Of a stretch of 38,638 nt of DNA, positions 8,665 to 16,373 are shown one piece after another. A program made the translations under genes and the position numbers. The first letter of the stretch is position 1. Each line of letters starts with the position of its first letter. The notes below the pieces were generated by a model. It was not told the origin of the DNA. It searched no databases and saw only the letters and a program-made list of their open reading frames with translations. Source of the stretch: Hespellia sp. (GTDB lineage Bacteria; Bacillota; Clostridia; Lachnospirales; Lachnospiraceae); NCBI GenBank assembly GCA_022790755.1, contig JAAVXR010000012.1, positions 1-38,638 on the forward strand, read 5' to 3'.

Positions 8665-8738
8665 GGTTCGGGCGTCAAAAGCTACTTTTTCTAATTTGCC
8701 AGGTACACTCTGAGAAAGCGCCTTTTGACACCCGAACT
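8665..8738 (+). repeat. 74-bp palindromic repeat, short form of the GGTTCGGG element
   Basis: The ends are inverted copies: GGTTCGGGCGTCAAAAG at 8665-8681 and CTTTTGACACCCGAAC at 8722-8737. The right half, reverse-complemented, matches the left arm of the 312-bp element at 31215-31526 over about 45 bp, and the left half matches the other arm. This copy is therefore that element turned around and missing nearly all of its middle. It begins directly after a stop codon, and its hairpin may end transcription of the nitroreductase operon. Confidence 0.82.
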
Positions 8739-8808
8739 CTATATAATATAGTTCAATAAGAGAAATTTATATGATAAAAACAATTTAGCTAAGATGGAGG
8801 AATGAAGA

Positions 8809-9222
8809 ATGTGGTTAGTGTTTGCTATTTTATCATCTGTGTTTGCGGCGCTGACGTCAATTCTTGCCAAGATCGGAATTGATGGGGTAAATTCAAATCT
8901 CGCGACGGCAATCCGTACAGTGGTAGTGCTTGTGATGGCGTGGGGAATGGTTTTTCTGACAAATGCACAGTCGGGTATCGGTGCAATTGGAAAGAAGAGT
9001 TGGCTGTTTTTGATTTTGTCAGGATTGGCGACGGGAGCGTCATGGCTGTGCTATTATAAAGCGCTCCAGATGGGGGAAGCTTCAAAGGTGGTGCCGATTG
9101 ATAAACTAAGTACTGTAATTACGATTGAATTAGCGTTTTTGTTTCTACATGAAGAAGTCACATCAAAATCTGTGATAGGTTGTATTTTGATCGCGGTGGG
9201 GACATTGTTGATGGTTCTTTAG
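8809..9222 (+). CDS. EamA family transporter, single-domain (half-size) form
   Basis: A 137-residue, very hydrophobic protein with about five membrane helices, beginning MWLVFAILSSVFAALTSILA and ending IGCILIAVGTLLMVL. The EamA motif GEASKVVPIDKLSTVITI is present before the last helices. Most drug/metabolite transporters carry two EamA repeats; this one has one, as in the small subgroup that probably works as a dimer. ATG 8809 follows a GGAGG site. It stands alone between the palindromic repeat and the toxin-antitoxin pair. Substrate unknown. Confidence 0.85.
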   Translation: MWLVFAILSSVFAALTSILAKIGIDGVNSNLATAIRTVVVLVMAWGMVFLTNAQSGIGAIGKKSWLFLILSGLATGASWLCYYKALQMGEASKVVPIDKLSTVITIELAFLFLHEEVTSKSVIGCILIAVGTLLMVL

Positions 9223-9390
9223 GGGTGAGAATGGAAAGAAGATTAGAGAAAAGTTTATTCAGACAGCAGGAATTTTAGGGGAGTGGTGTAATTGATGAAT
9301 AATTGTAACGGAAATTAAAGTGTGACATTATAAGGATAGAAAAGGTGGAGATAGTATCAAATATCAGAGATTTGGAAGGAGTTGTTTTAC

Positions 9391-9666
9391 GTGGGTATGG
9401 TCAGTATAGAGATAAATGTGCCGGAAAAGGCAAGGCAATATGTTTTGAATAATACAACAGAAAAAATGCGTAATGCGCTATTGCTTTATCCCAGTATAGC
9501 TAATGATACGATATCACATGGTAAAGCAGCGGAGCTTTTGGGAATGCATAAGACAGAATTGTTGCAATTATACGGAAGTGTAGGTATAGCTTATTTAGAT
9601 ATGACGGATGAAAAATTTGAAGAAGAGCTCCTAACTGTAAAAAGCTTAGCAGGAGACAGAGTATGA
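9391..9666 (+). CDS. UPF0175 family antitoxin
   Basis: A 91-residue protein in the UPF0175 family, the usual partner of DUF3368 PIN-like toxins. SIEINVPEKARQYV opens it and ISHGKAAELLGMHKTELLQLYG is the helix-turn-helix-like DNA-binding part. GTG 9391 is preferred because GGAAGGAG ends nine bases before it; TTG 9382 and ATG 9397 are also in frame. The stop overlaps the toxin start as ATGA, showing translational coupling. It probably binds both the toxin and the operon promoter. Confidence 0.85.
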   Translation: MGMVSIEINVPEKARQYVLNNTTEKMRNALLLYPSIANDTISHGKAAELLGMHKTELLQLYGSVGIAYLDMTDEKFEEELLTVKSLAGDRV

Positions 9667-9935
9667 TTGTGATATCAGATACAACCCCGATTCTTTCACT
9701 GTTAAAATGTAGCCAGCTGGGATTGCTTAAAGAGCTATATGGTTCGGTAATTGTACCAGAAGCAGTGTATAATGAATTGACAATGAATCCCGTATTTGAA
9801 AATGAGAAGACAGAGATTTTAGAATGTCCGTTCATTAAGGTAGAAAAGGTTTGTAACCAGGAAGCTGTGTTGATACTTCGGAACGTAACAGGGTTGGATG
9901 CAGGAGAAAGTGAAGCATTGATATTATATGGGTAA
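9663..9935 (+). pseudogene. DUF3368 PIN-like toxin, N-terminal part ended by in-frame TAA
   Basis: Ninety residues of a DUF3368 (PIN-fold) toxin: VISDTTPILSLLKC carries the first acidic residue and GLDAGESEALIL the second acidic motif. A TAA at 9933-9935 ends it, but the same frame stays open to 10178 and reads straight into the next conserved block, ADVLLIDEHKGRGVAK. In relatives a glutamate-like codon is common here, so a GAA to TAA change is plausible. The toxin is therefore probably dead, while its antitoxin remains whole. Confidence 0.8.
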
Positions 9936-10178
9936 CAAAAAGCGGATGTACTACTAATTGATGAACATAAAGGCCGTGGAGTTGCAAAGAAGATGTCGGT
10001 GGAACATATTGGAACAATGGGTATTTTTATGACAGCATATGATAAAAAAATCCTTTCTGCATTGGAGGTTTCGTACTGCCTGGAGGCTCTTTTGGATAGA
10101 GATATACGGCTTAGCAAAAATCTCTGTAATAAAGTTTTGGAGTATATTGGCTTAGGTAAAAAACGACGTAACTCTTGA
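9936..10178 (+). pseudogene. DUF3368 PIN-like toxin, C-terminal part
   Basis: This is the in-frame continuation after TAA 9933-9935. It holds the third acidic motif of the family (LLIDEHKGRGVA) and the C-terminal helices (LSKNLCNKVLEYIGLGK). The first ATG inside it is 9993, which lacks a ribosome site and would lose the acidic motif. It is best read as the tail of the broken toxin gene. Confidence 0.72.
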
Positions 10179-10403
10179 AAATACTGGGATGCGTCGCTTT
10201 CTATACTTATTGTCTAATTCGAGGTCAAATGTTTTCTGGCAGAAAAATAGAGAATTTAGATGAGCGTCAAAGTCAATATTAAACCCCTAATTATTCAGAT
10301 TAAAACAAAATGGTTATATAGTTGGAAGATGCATTTTTATTGCGCTATTGAAGAAACCTGGAGATAAGAACCGAGAAAAACAATTGGAGGTAACAAAAAA
10401 GCA

Positions 10404-10805
10404 ATGATGTACACTTATGAAGAGTATCTTACAAAAGAAAAAGCATTATCTGTGGAACAGATGGAACAGATTCACAGACAAATTATAGAAGAAGTTGGCA
10501 CAGATGCGGACGCTCTGGAAATATATGATGAATTAATGGGCGTGGTAACACGGTACGCTGAAATCAGAGCAAAGTGGCCACTGATGGGTCGGGAAGAAAA
10601 ACGGGATAAGGATTCGCTCAGAACATCATGCCATGATTCCGTTATCACGCATTTTAATATGTTAGCCCGATATTTAAAAACGCAGGGGAAGACTGCGGCG
10701 TGGAGAGATACTTTGGGTTATGAGGAAGAGAATAGATATAACAGGAAAGCCATCGGTGATTTTGCATGTTATCTTGTGTTTCTGAACAGCATAAATGCTC
10801 GATAA
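10404..10805 (+). CDS. hypothetical protein (possibly DUF3232-like)
   Basis: A 133-residue, mostly helical and charged protein that I do not firmly recognise. The block RYAEIRAKWPLMGREEKRD followed by SCHDSVITHFNMLARYL and GDFACYLVFL resembles small Clostridia proteins grouped under DUF3232, but that is from memory and uncertain. There is no signal peptide, membrane span or catalytic motif. GGAGG lies 13 bases before ATG 10404, somewhat far. It stands alone: 225 bp without recognisable features lie before it, and a convergent acetyltransferase follows. Confidence 0.6.
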   Translation: MMYTYEEYLTKEKALSVEQMEQIHRQIIEEVGTDADALEIYDELMGVVTRYAEIRAKWPLMGREEKRDKDSLRTSCHDSVITHFNMLARYLKTQGKTAAWRDTLGYEEENRYNRKAIGDFACYLVFLNSINAR

Positions 10806-10822
10806 TAGGTAATTGTGAAACT

Positions 10823-11272
10823 CTAAGTTGTCAAAGTATTCTGGCGATAGTTAGCGTCCCACACCATCATGTACTCTGTCTCTGAGACGGCCTCATCCAC
10901 GCTTTTTTCCGTGATGCGCAGACCTTCCCTTGAATAAAATTTTACGGCACGCTGGTTTTGTTGATAGACGTTCAAGGAGAATACGGGGTACATAGTTTTG
11001 ATATGGTCCAGGAGGGCTTTTCCGATTCCCAGAGAACGGTATTTCTTATCAACAAAAATACCTGCAAGGTAATTTCCGGTCATGCCGGCGAAGCCTTGTA
11101 TTTTTGAATCTTGTTCATACACGTGAATGTTTGCCTGTAAGAGCTGTTCCTGTACAGAAGTAAATTGAGACAGCCAGTAATCTTCGGGTATAAAATCATG
11201 TGTTTCTGTATTTCCGGCCAACCAGATTTGCATAATTTGGTTGGTGTCTTTTTCTTCAAAATTTCGTATCAT
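10823..11272 (-). CDS. GNAT family N-acetyltransferase (YiaC-like)
   Basis: A 149-residue GNAT acetyltransferase. The acetyl-CoA site is visible as VDKKYRSLGIGKALLDHI, with FSLNVYQQNQRAVKFYSREG following. The opening MIRNFEEKDTNQIMQIWLAGN and the HDFIPEDYW block are like E. coli YiaC/YjaB. Substrate is unknown; YiaC relatives acetylate protein lysines. It runs on the minus strand, convergent with the preceding gene. Its upstream region is occupied by three 51-bp repeat units. Confidence 0.88.
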   Translation of the reverse strand: MIRNFEEKDTNQIMQIWLAGNTETHDFIPEDYWLSQFTSVQEQLLQANIHVYEQDSKIQGFAGMTGNYLAGIFVDKKYRSLGIGKALLDHIKTMYPVFSLNVYQQNQRAVKFYSREGLRITEKSVDEAVSETEYMMVWDANYRQNTLTT

Positions 11273-11290
11273 AACGTAAAGTTCCTTTTT

Positions 11291-11451
11291 GATATACCTT
11301 AATTACCCGCGCAGAGCGCATGGATTGCGGTGTGCCCTTGGGGTATACCTTAATTACCCGCGCAGAGCGCATGGATTGCGGTGTGCCCTTTGGGTATACC
11401 TTAATTACCCGCGCGGAGCGCATGTATTGCGGTGTGCCCTTGGGGTATCGT
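11291..11451 (-). repeat. 51-bp tandem repeat, three units
   Basis: Three near-identical units have a 51-bp period (ACCTTAATTACCCGCGC recurs at 11296, 11347 and 11398). Read on the minus strand each is GGTATACCCMAAGGGCACACC, then a GCGCTCYGCGCG block and TAATTAA. Units differ at a few bases. The same unit is found at 11555-11620 and 38457-38638 in the opposite direction. There are no spacers, so this is not a CRISPR array. Confidence 0.9.
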
Positions 11452-11766
11452 TCAAAAGTTAATTTATCCTATCTACTTTGTCAGCATATCCAGTATATCA
11501 TTTTCAAATAAATCCGACTATATGTCTGCTGATATTTTCATTTTACATTGCACGGATAATTAAGGTATACCCAAAGGGCACACCGTAATCCATGCGCTCC
11601 GTGCGGATAATTAAGGTATAGTCGAGATATTCTGGAGATGTTATACTTACTACAAGGAGTTTGTTTTGTGATAGAAATGAGTTTTATCAAAACTACTATG
11701 CTGAAATAAACAGGACATACAGATGACATGTTTCGTTTGTTACAATATCATCGAAAAGGAGTTCTT
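11452..11766. other. intergenic stretch holding an inverted repeat copy, otherwise no gene seen
   Basis: About 315 bp separate the repeat array from the WYL regulator start. The first 100 bp are AT-rich with no frame or known site. At 11555-11620 lies one and a third units of the 51-bp repeat facing the array at 11291-11451, so the pair brackets the AT-rich stretch. The last 140 bp should contain the WYL gene promoter, but no convincing -35/-10 pair could be chosen. Confidence 0.6.
11555..11620 (+). repeat. 51-bp repeat, one full unit plus a partial unit
   Basis: GGATAATTAAGGTATACCC begins at 11555 and the unit runs through AAGGGCACACCGTAATCC and GCGCTCCGTGCGGATAATTAA to 11620. It is the same 51-bp unit as at 11291-11451 but in the opposite direction. 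It encodes GIPKGHTVIHALRADN plus TAA in one frame. Confidence 0.88.
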
Positions 11767-12678
11767 ATGAAAATAGACAGGCTCATCGGAATACTATCCG
11801 TATTACTACAGGAAGAGAAGGTAACAGCGCCGGAGTTGGCTGAGAAGTTTGAAGTATCACGAAGAACAATTAGCAGGGATATTGAGGATCTGTGCCGGGC
11901 GGGAATACCGATTTGCACAGTACAGGGAGCTGGCGGTGGGATTTGCATTATGGAAGGGTATCGGATGGACAGGACGCTACTGACCTCGAAAGATATGCAG
12001 ATGATTCTCGTCGGGCTTCGAAGTCTGGACAGTGTGAGTGGAAGTAATTATTATGGTCAGCTTATGGAGAAGATTCAAACGGGTTCCTCCAATTTTGTGA
12101 GTGGTAGAGATTCGATGTTGATTGATCTTTCTTCCTGGTATAAGGAGGCATTGGCTCCCAAGATTAAAATGATCCAGACGGCGATCGAAGAAAGAAGAAT
12201 CCTTTTTTTCCATTATTATGCGCCGAAAGGGGAGAGCGTCAGACAGATAGAGCCATATTATCTGATCTTTAAATGGACCAGTTGGTATATATGGGGGTGG
12301 TGTTGTGCAAGGAAAGACTTTCGACTGTTTAAGTTAAATCGTATGGATGGAATGGAGGTATCCAATGAGCAGTATTTGGCGCGAACGGTTGTGATGCCGG
12401 ATTTATCAAATAAGAGAATATTTCCGGAGGGAATTCGGGTGAAAGCCGTTTTTCAGCCAGCGGTGAGATGGAGGTTGGTGGAAGAATTTGGTCCGAATTG
12501 CTTTGAAACACAGCTGGACGGAACTTTGCTGTTCTTTAGGGATTATGCGGATGAGGACAGTCTGCTCGACTGGATATTGACATTTCAGAATCAGGTGGAG
12601 GTTCTGGAACCAAAGGAGATTCGGCAAAAGCTCCTGGAAATTGCGAAAGAGATGACAAAAACATACGAATCCAATTAA
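11767..12678 (+). CDS. YafY-like HTH/WYL domain transcriptional regulator
   Basis: A 303-residue regulator starting at ATG 11767, where AAAAGGAG is five bases upstream; the frame is open back to 11728. Residues 1-60 form a DeoR-type winged helix (RLIGILSVLLQEEKVTAPEL, then VSRRTISRDIEDLCRAGIPI). The WYL domain covers about 130-220 and contains YLIFKWTSWYIWGWC. WYL regulators sense a ligand and control nearby or stress genes. It is followed at 22 bp by the TfoX-like gene, and the next three genes are probably part of its operon or regulon. Confidence 0.9.
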   Translation: MKIDRLIGILSVLLQEEKVTAPELAEKFEVSRRTISRDIEDLCRAGIPICTVQGAGGGICIMEGYRMDRTLLTSKDMQMILVGLRSLDSVSGSNYYGQLMEKIQTGSSNFVSGRDSMLIDLSSWYKEALAPKIKMIQTAIEERRILFFHYYAPKGESVRQIEPYYLIFKWTSWYIWGWCCARKDFRLFKLNRMDGMEVSNEQYLARTVVMPDLSNKRIFPEGIRVKAVFQPAVRWRLVEEFGPNCFETQLDGTLLFFRDYADEDSLLDWILTFQNQVEVLEPKEIRQKLLEIAKEMTKTYESN

Positions 12679-12700
12679 ATAAAAGTAGGAGGAAAGCATT

Positions 12701-13045
12701 ATGGCGACGAGCAAAGATTATATTCATTTTATATTGGATCAATTATCTGGACTGGAGGAGATCACATGCCGATCTATGATGGGGGAATATATTATTTACT
12801 ACAGAGGGAGAATTGCAGCGTATGTATGTGATAATCGTTTCCTGGTAAAGCCTGTGGATGCTGCCAGAAACTATATTCCGGATGGGATTTTGGAACCGCC
12901 TTATAAGGGCGCGAAAGATATGCTACTGGTGGAGAATGTGGATGACAAAGAGTATCTAAACGGATTGTTTGAGGCAATCTATGAAGAACTCCCAGAGCCG
13001 AAGAAAAAGAAAGAAAAGAAAGGAACAAGGAAAAATGGCATTTGA
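12701..13045 (+). CDS. TfoX/Sxy N-terminal domain protein
   Basis: A 114-residue protein with the TfoX N-terminal fold: MATSKDYIHFILDQLSG, MMGEYIIYYRGRIAAYVCDN and FLVKPVDAARNYI match the family. In Proteobacteria TfoX regulates competence, but stand-alone TfoX_N proteins in Firmicutes usually sit beside small stress or regulatory genes and have no proven role. The C-terminus is a lysine-rich tail. AGGAGG precedes ATG 12701. The last 11 bases overlap the next gene. Confidence 0.85.
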   Translation: MATSKDYIHFILDQLSGLEEITCRSMMGEYIIYYRGRIAAYVCDNRFLVKPVDAARNYIPDGILEPPYKGAKDMLLVENVDDKEYLNGLFEAIYEELPEPKKKKEKKGTRKNGI

Positions 13046-13673
13046 TTATAAGAAAGAATATAAAGAATATTATATGCCGAAGAATAAGCCGGAAATTGTG
13101 AATGTTCCGGAAATGAACTATATTGCCGTACGTGGAATGGGTGATCCCAACGAGGAAGGCGGGACATACAAGGCGGCGATTGGTCTGTTGTATGGAATTG
13201 CATTTACGATCAAGATGAGTAAGAAAGGGGACCATAAAATAGAGGGATATTTTGATTATGTTGTGCCTCCACTGGAAGGGTTCTGGTGGCAGGAAGGAAT
13301 AGAAGGGATTGATTATACCAAAAAAGATCAATTTCAGTGGATTTCTGTGATTCGTTTACCGGATTTTGTGACAAAAGCAGATTTTGACTGGGCGATCGCG
13401 GAAGCGACAAGCAAGAAAAAGATGGATTTTTCTCAGGTGGAATTTTGGACGGTAGAGGAAGGGATGTGCGTACAGTGTATGCATATAGGTTCTTATGATG
13501 AAGAGCCAGCAACCATTGAAAAAATGGATCAATACCTTCTGGAAAATGGATATGAAAATGATTTTTCCAATGGGAGACTTCACCATGAAATCTATCTATC
13601 GGATGCCAGAAGGGTGGCACCGGAAAGAAGGAAAACGGTGATTCGGCATCCGATAAGGGTGAAAGGAGAGTAA
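13035..13673 (+). CDS. GyrI-like small-molecule-binding domain protein
   Basis: A 212-residue protein of the GyrI-like family (SOUL/BacT-like fold), recognised from MAFDYKKEYKEYYMPKNKP at the start, IVNVPEMNYIAVRGMGDPNE, and MCVQCMHIGSYDEEPATI near the end. ATG 13035 is preferred because AACAAGGA lies just upstream and the protein begins like its relatives; the frame is open back to 12969. GyrI-like domains bind diverse hydrophobic small molecules, often with transcription regulators such as the WYL protein here. It overlaps the TfoX-like gene by 11 bp. Confidence 0.87.
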   Translation: MAFDYKKEYKEYYMPKNKPEIVNVPEMNYIAVRGMGDPNEEGGTYKAAIGLLYGIAFTIKMSKKGDHKIEGYFDYVVPPLEGFWWQEGIEGIDYTKKDQFQWISVIRLPDFVTKADFDWAIAEATSKKKMDFSQVEFWTVEEGMCVQCMHIGSYDEEPATIEKMDQYLLENGYENDFSNGRLHHEIYLSDARRVAPERRKTVIRHPIRVKGE

Positions 13674-13676
13674 AAA

Positions 13677-14042
13677 ATGAGATTAAAAAATGCGCTAATC
13701 GTAGTAAGCGATATTGAGCGATCGATTGCTTTCTATAGAGAATTATTTGGATTGCAGATCGTTTTGAATAATGACGGAAATGTTATCATGACGGAAGGGC
13801 TCGTTCTCCAGGAGAAGTCGATATGGGAACAATTTATTGGCAGAGACGTGATTCCGGAGAACAACGCATCTGAGTTATATTTTGAGGAGTCCAATCTTGA
13901 GGCTTTTGCGGCAAGGTTGGAGGGCTATCATGAGCCGATTCGATATGTGAATCGGTGGATGGAACATTCCTGGGGGCAGAAAGTGATCCGTTTGTATGAT
14001 CCAGACGGAAATCTCATTGAAGTCGGGACTCCGATGAGATAA
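13677..14042 (+). CDS. VOC (glyoxalase/bleomycin-resistance) family protein
   Basis: A 121-residue single VOC domain protein: RLKNALIVVSDIERSIAFYR at the start and VIRLYDPDGNLIEVG at the end are the two beta-alpha-beta halves with the usual metal-ligand positions (including the Glu of LIEV). It starts three bases after the GyrI-like stop, behind GAAAGGAG, so it is the last gene of the WYL-TfoX-GyrI cluster. VOC proteins include lyases, dioxygenases and drug-binding proteins; which one this is cannot be read. Confidence 0.88.
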   Translation: MRLKNALIVVSDIERSIAFYRELFGLQIVLNNDGNVIMTEGLVLQEKSIWEQFIGRDVIPENNASELYFEESNLEAFAARLEGYHEPIRYVNRWMEHSWGQKVIRLYDPDGNLIEVGTPMR

Positions 14043-14048
14043 CTCCGT

Positions 14049-14897
14049 TTATTCCCGCGTATGTGAAATTGCATGGCGGATTTTGGTCAGAGATTCTCTG
14101 GATTTGGACTCGTCATAAAACATAATAATGATGAACAGGGCGTCAATGATACACAATTGTGAAAGGCGACTGGACAGAGATTCCGAGCGCCATACAATTT
14201 CTTCTGCTGTGGAAATTAAGATGATATCAGCAAGTTTGGCAAGTGGAGACAGGGGATAACTGGTCAGCACGATCAGTTTTGCTCCGGTCTCCTTTGCAAT
14301 TTTTGCAATTTCCAGGGTGTTTTTATTTAATCCCGTATGAGAAATGATGAAAGCACAGTCGTTTTCTGTTAAGAGTCCAGCATTCATCAACTGCATGTGG
14401 TAATCTGAGGTATAGGCACAGTGGATCGGGGAGCGCAAAAACTTATGAAAGCTGTCCATCGCTACGGCATTGGAGCCTCCGACGCCAAAAAACCAGACCT
14501 TTTCGGCATTTATCATGATAGAAGCAGCTTCCCGGAATGTTTTACCGCTGCTGATTCGTCTGGTATCCTCCAAAGCTTTCATACTGGAGCTAAATAGTTT
14601 GGTAATCATAACATCCGGATCATCATTGACGGATATTTTTTCATGAATGGAGATCTCGGAATCGAATTCCTCGGTCAGGAGACTGACTTTAAAATCTTTG
14701 AAACCATCGTATCCGAGTCTTTTCGTGAACTGATAGACTGTGGAATCGGCAATCCCAAGATTTTGAGCAATATCACTGATCGTACTGCGGGAGATCAGTT
14801 TTGTATTTTCCAGAATATAGTCTGCTATTTGTTTTTCTTTCGGGTTCATATCGCGATAGGCGCCTTTAATCCGCATTTTTACAGTCAGATGTTCCAT
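14049..14897 (-). CDS. MurR/RpiR family transcriptional regulator
   Basis: A 282-residue regulator with an N-terminal RpiR helix-turn-helix (STISDIAQNLGIADSTVYQF) and a C-terminal SIS sugar-phosphate-binding domain from about residue 100 (KVWFFGVGGSNAVAMDSFHK, then CAFIISHTGLNKNTLEIAK). ATG 14897 is chosen because GGAGGGG lies just before it; ATG 14909 is in frame without a site. It is divergent from the amidohydrolase-gnd pair and probably controls it, perhaps by sensing a phosphosugar related to 6-phosphogluconate. Confidence 0.92.
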   Translation of the reverse strand: MEHLTVKMRIKGAYRDMNPKEKQIADYILENTKLISRSTISDIAQNLGIADSTVYQFTKRLGYDGFKDFKVSLLTEEFDSEISIHEKISVNDDPDVMITKLFSSSMKALEDTRRISSGKTFREAASIMINAEKVWFFGVGGSNAVAMDSFHKFLRSPIHCAYTSDYHMQLMNAGLLTENDCAFIISHTGLNKNTLEIAKIAKETGAKLIVLTSYPLSPLAKLADIILISTAEEIVWRSESLSSRLSQLCIIDALFIIIMFYDESKSRESLTKIRHAISHTRE

Positions 14898-14964
14898 GCT
14901 CCCCTCCATTCTGTGCGTGTTTCACAGCACAAACGAGTTCTTATAAAAAAGTTTTTGTGATTAC

Positions 14965-14993
14965 AGGGTATCATAAAAATTTTTTTTTGTAAA
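14965..14993 (-). promoter_or_regulatory. candidate promoter of the RpiR gene
   Basis: On the minus strand TTTACA (14988-14993) is followed after 17 bases by TACCCT (14965-14970). The -35 box is good and the -10 box is weak. The stretch ATATTTACAAAAAA is repeated in inverted form at the opposing promoter, hinting at a shared operator. Confidence 0.4.
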
Positions 14994-15105
14994 TATGAGG
15001 ATGGATTTCTCTATATATCGCAATTGGGGAATAGTGAAATAGCCAGAAATCCTCCAATATGGATAAAAGTGATGGGTTTAGAAAAATATTTTTTTTGAAA
15101 TTATA

Positions 15106-15134
15106 TTTACAAAAAAATATTTTTCTGCTACAAT
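15106..15134 (+). promoter_or_regulatory. candidate sigma-A promoter of the amidohydrolase-gnd operon
   Basis: TTTACA (15106-15111), a 17-base spacer and TACAAT (15129-15134) with an extended TG just before the -10 box. It lies 27 bases before ATG 15162, leaving room for a short leader with AGGAGG. The -35 region is embedded in an AT-rich inverted repeat with 14980-14996. Confidence 0.65.
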
Positions 15135-15161
15135 GAAAAAAACGATAGGAGGCGGTTTTAT

Positions 15162-16355
15162 ATGGAGGCATTAGAAACAAAGAAACTGGAATGTGACAAA
15201 TATCTGGATCAGGAAATGGAAAAAATATGGGAATTGTCGAAGTATATCCATGCGAATCCGGAATTGCACTTTGAAGAATATAAGGCGTGCGAATCACAAT
15301 GTAAGTTTATGAGTCAATATGGATTTGAAGTAGAAAAAGGTGTGGGTACACTGGATACTGCGTTTGTGGCGTCCTTTTCAACAGATCGTGAAGGGCCGAC
15401 AATCGCGTTTGTTTCCGAGTATGATGCCCTTCCGATTGGCCATGCGTGCGGACATAATCTGATTTCTTGCTCTTCACTTGGGGCAGCAATTGAGACAAAG
15501 AAATATATGGAAGACTCGAAAATTCCCGGTACGATAAAAGTGATTGGTACGCCTGCGGAAGAAGAGGGGAATGGTAAGATTATATTACTGGACAATGGTG
15601 TGTTTGATGGGGTGGATGCGGTGCTTATGATGCATCCAACCAGTGATACGACTCGACTGGCGGGAGCATGTCTGTCTTCTAAGGAATACAAGGTTCGTTT
15701 TCATGGGAAGCCGGCACATGCACAGTCACATCCGGACAATGGGGCAAATGCGTTGAGTGCGGCGGCTCTGTTTTTGACTGCAACAGGAATGTTGCGGCAG
15801 CATTTCAAAGCGGATTGGAGACTTGGGTGTATCGTTACGAACGGCGGTTCCTCTCAGATATTAGTACCGGAGGAAAGCGCAGTGGAAGGACTCATGAGTT
15901 GTTTTAGCTTCAAAGAATTAAATATCATTGCAGAACGTGTGGAGCAGTGCGCATACGGCTGTGCACAGGCAATGGGCTGTACGGCGGAGATTGAGATTAA
16001 AGATGGCGCGCAGGGAAGGATTCCAAATCAGATCTTGTCCGATGTGTGCAGGGCAGAATTTGAAAAATTAGGTGAACCCTTGATGGATGGGATGCCGATT
16101 GATTTTGGTGGAGAAGATCTGGGTAATGTTTCTCGTAAGATTCCGATCTGCAATCCTTTTATGACCATTTTCCCAGATTATAAAATATCCAATCATACGA
16201 TACAATTCCGTGATCTGGCAGTGTCTGAAGCGGGATACCATTGTATTGAGCAGTCATCAAAGGCAATGGCGAGGACGGCAATCGAATTATTGAATCATCC
16301 AGAAATTATGGAAGAGGCCAAGAAGGAACTGGCCAAGAGATTGGAAAATGAATAA
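15162..16355 (+). CDS. M20 family amidohydrolase/peptidase (AbgB-like)
   Basis: A 397-residue M20D metallohydrolase. The metal-binding motif HACGHN is at 94-99, and TPAEEEGNGK with Glu133-Glu134 holds the catalytic base. The lid domain (about 185-300) starts with YKVRFHGKPAHAQ. This branch includes p-aminobenzoyl-glutamate hydrolase subunit AbgB and other acyl-amino-acid hydrolases; the substrate is not certain. AGGAGG lies before ATG 15162. It is the first gene of an operon with gnd, opposite an RpiR regulator. Confidence 0.9.
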   Translation: MEALETKKLECDKYLDQEMEKIWELSKYIHANPELHFEEYKACESQCKFMSQYGFEVEKGVGTLDTAFVASFSTDREGPTIAFVSEYDALPIGHACGHNLISCSSLGAAIETKKYMEDSKIPGTIKVIGTPAEEEGNGKIILLDNGVFDGVDAVLMMHPTSDTTRLAGACLSSKEYKVRFHGKPAHAQSHPDNGANALSAAALFLTATGMLRQHFKADWRLGCIVTNGGSSQILVPEESAVEGLMSCFSFKELNIIAERVEQCAYGCAQAMGCTAEIEIKDGAQGRIPNQILSDVCRAEFEKLGEPLMDGMPIDFGGEDLGNVSRKIPICNPFMTIFPDYKISNHTIQFRDLAVSEAGYHCIEQSSKAMARTAIELLNHPEIMEEAKKELAKRLENE

Positions 16356-16373
16356 ATAGAGGGAGGAGATTGA

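Noticed and set aside
9223-9390. Promoter or small peptide before the UPF0175 antitoxin
   Set aside because: A 15-codon frame from 9231 and a TATAAG word with poor spacing were seen; neither is convincing.
631-9935. Reassignment of TAA as a sense codon
   Set aside because: Many intact genes here (pglZ, cobS, cobD and others) end normally at TAA, so a changed code is not supported; only two isolated TAA codons interrupt frames.
10806-10850. GGTAATTGTGAA followed by TATTCTGG, shared with 31533-31570
   Set aside because: Only about 12 plus 8 bases agree with unlike sequence between them; too weak to call a repeat copy.
11291-11451. Possible CRISPR array
   Set aside because: The units are directly adjacent with no variable spacers and no cas genes are present.
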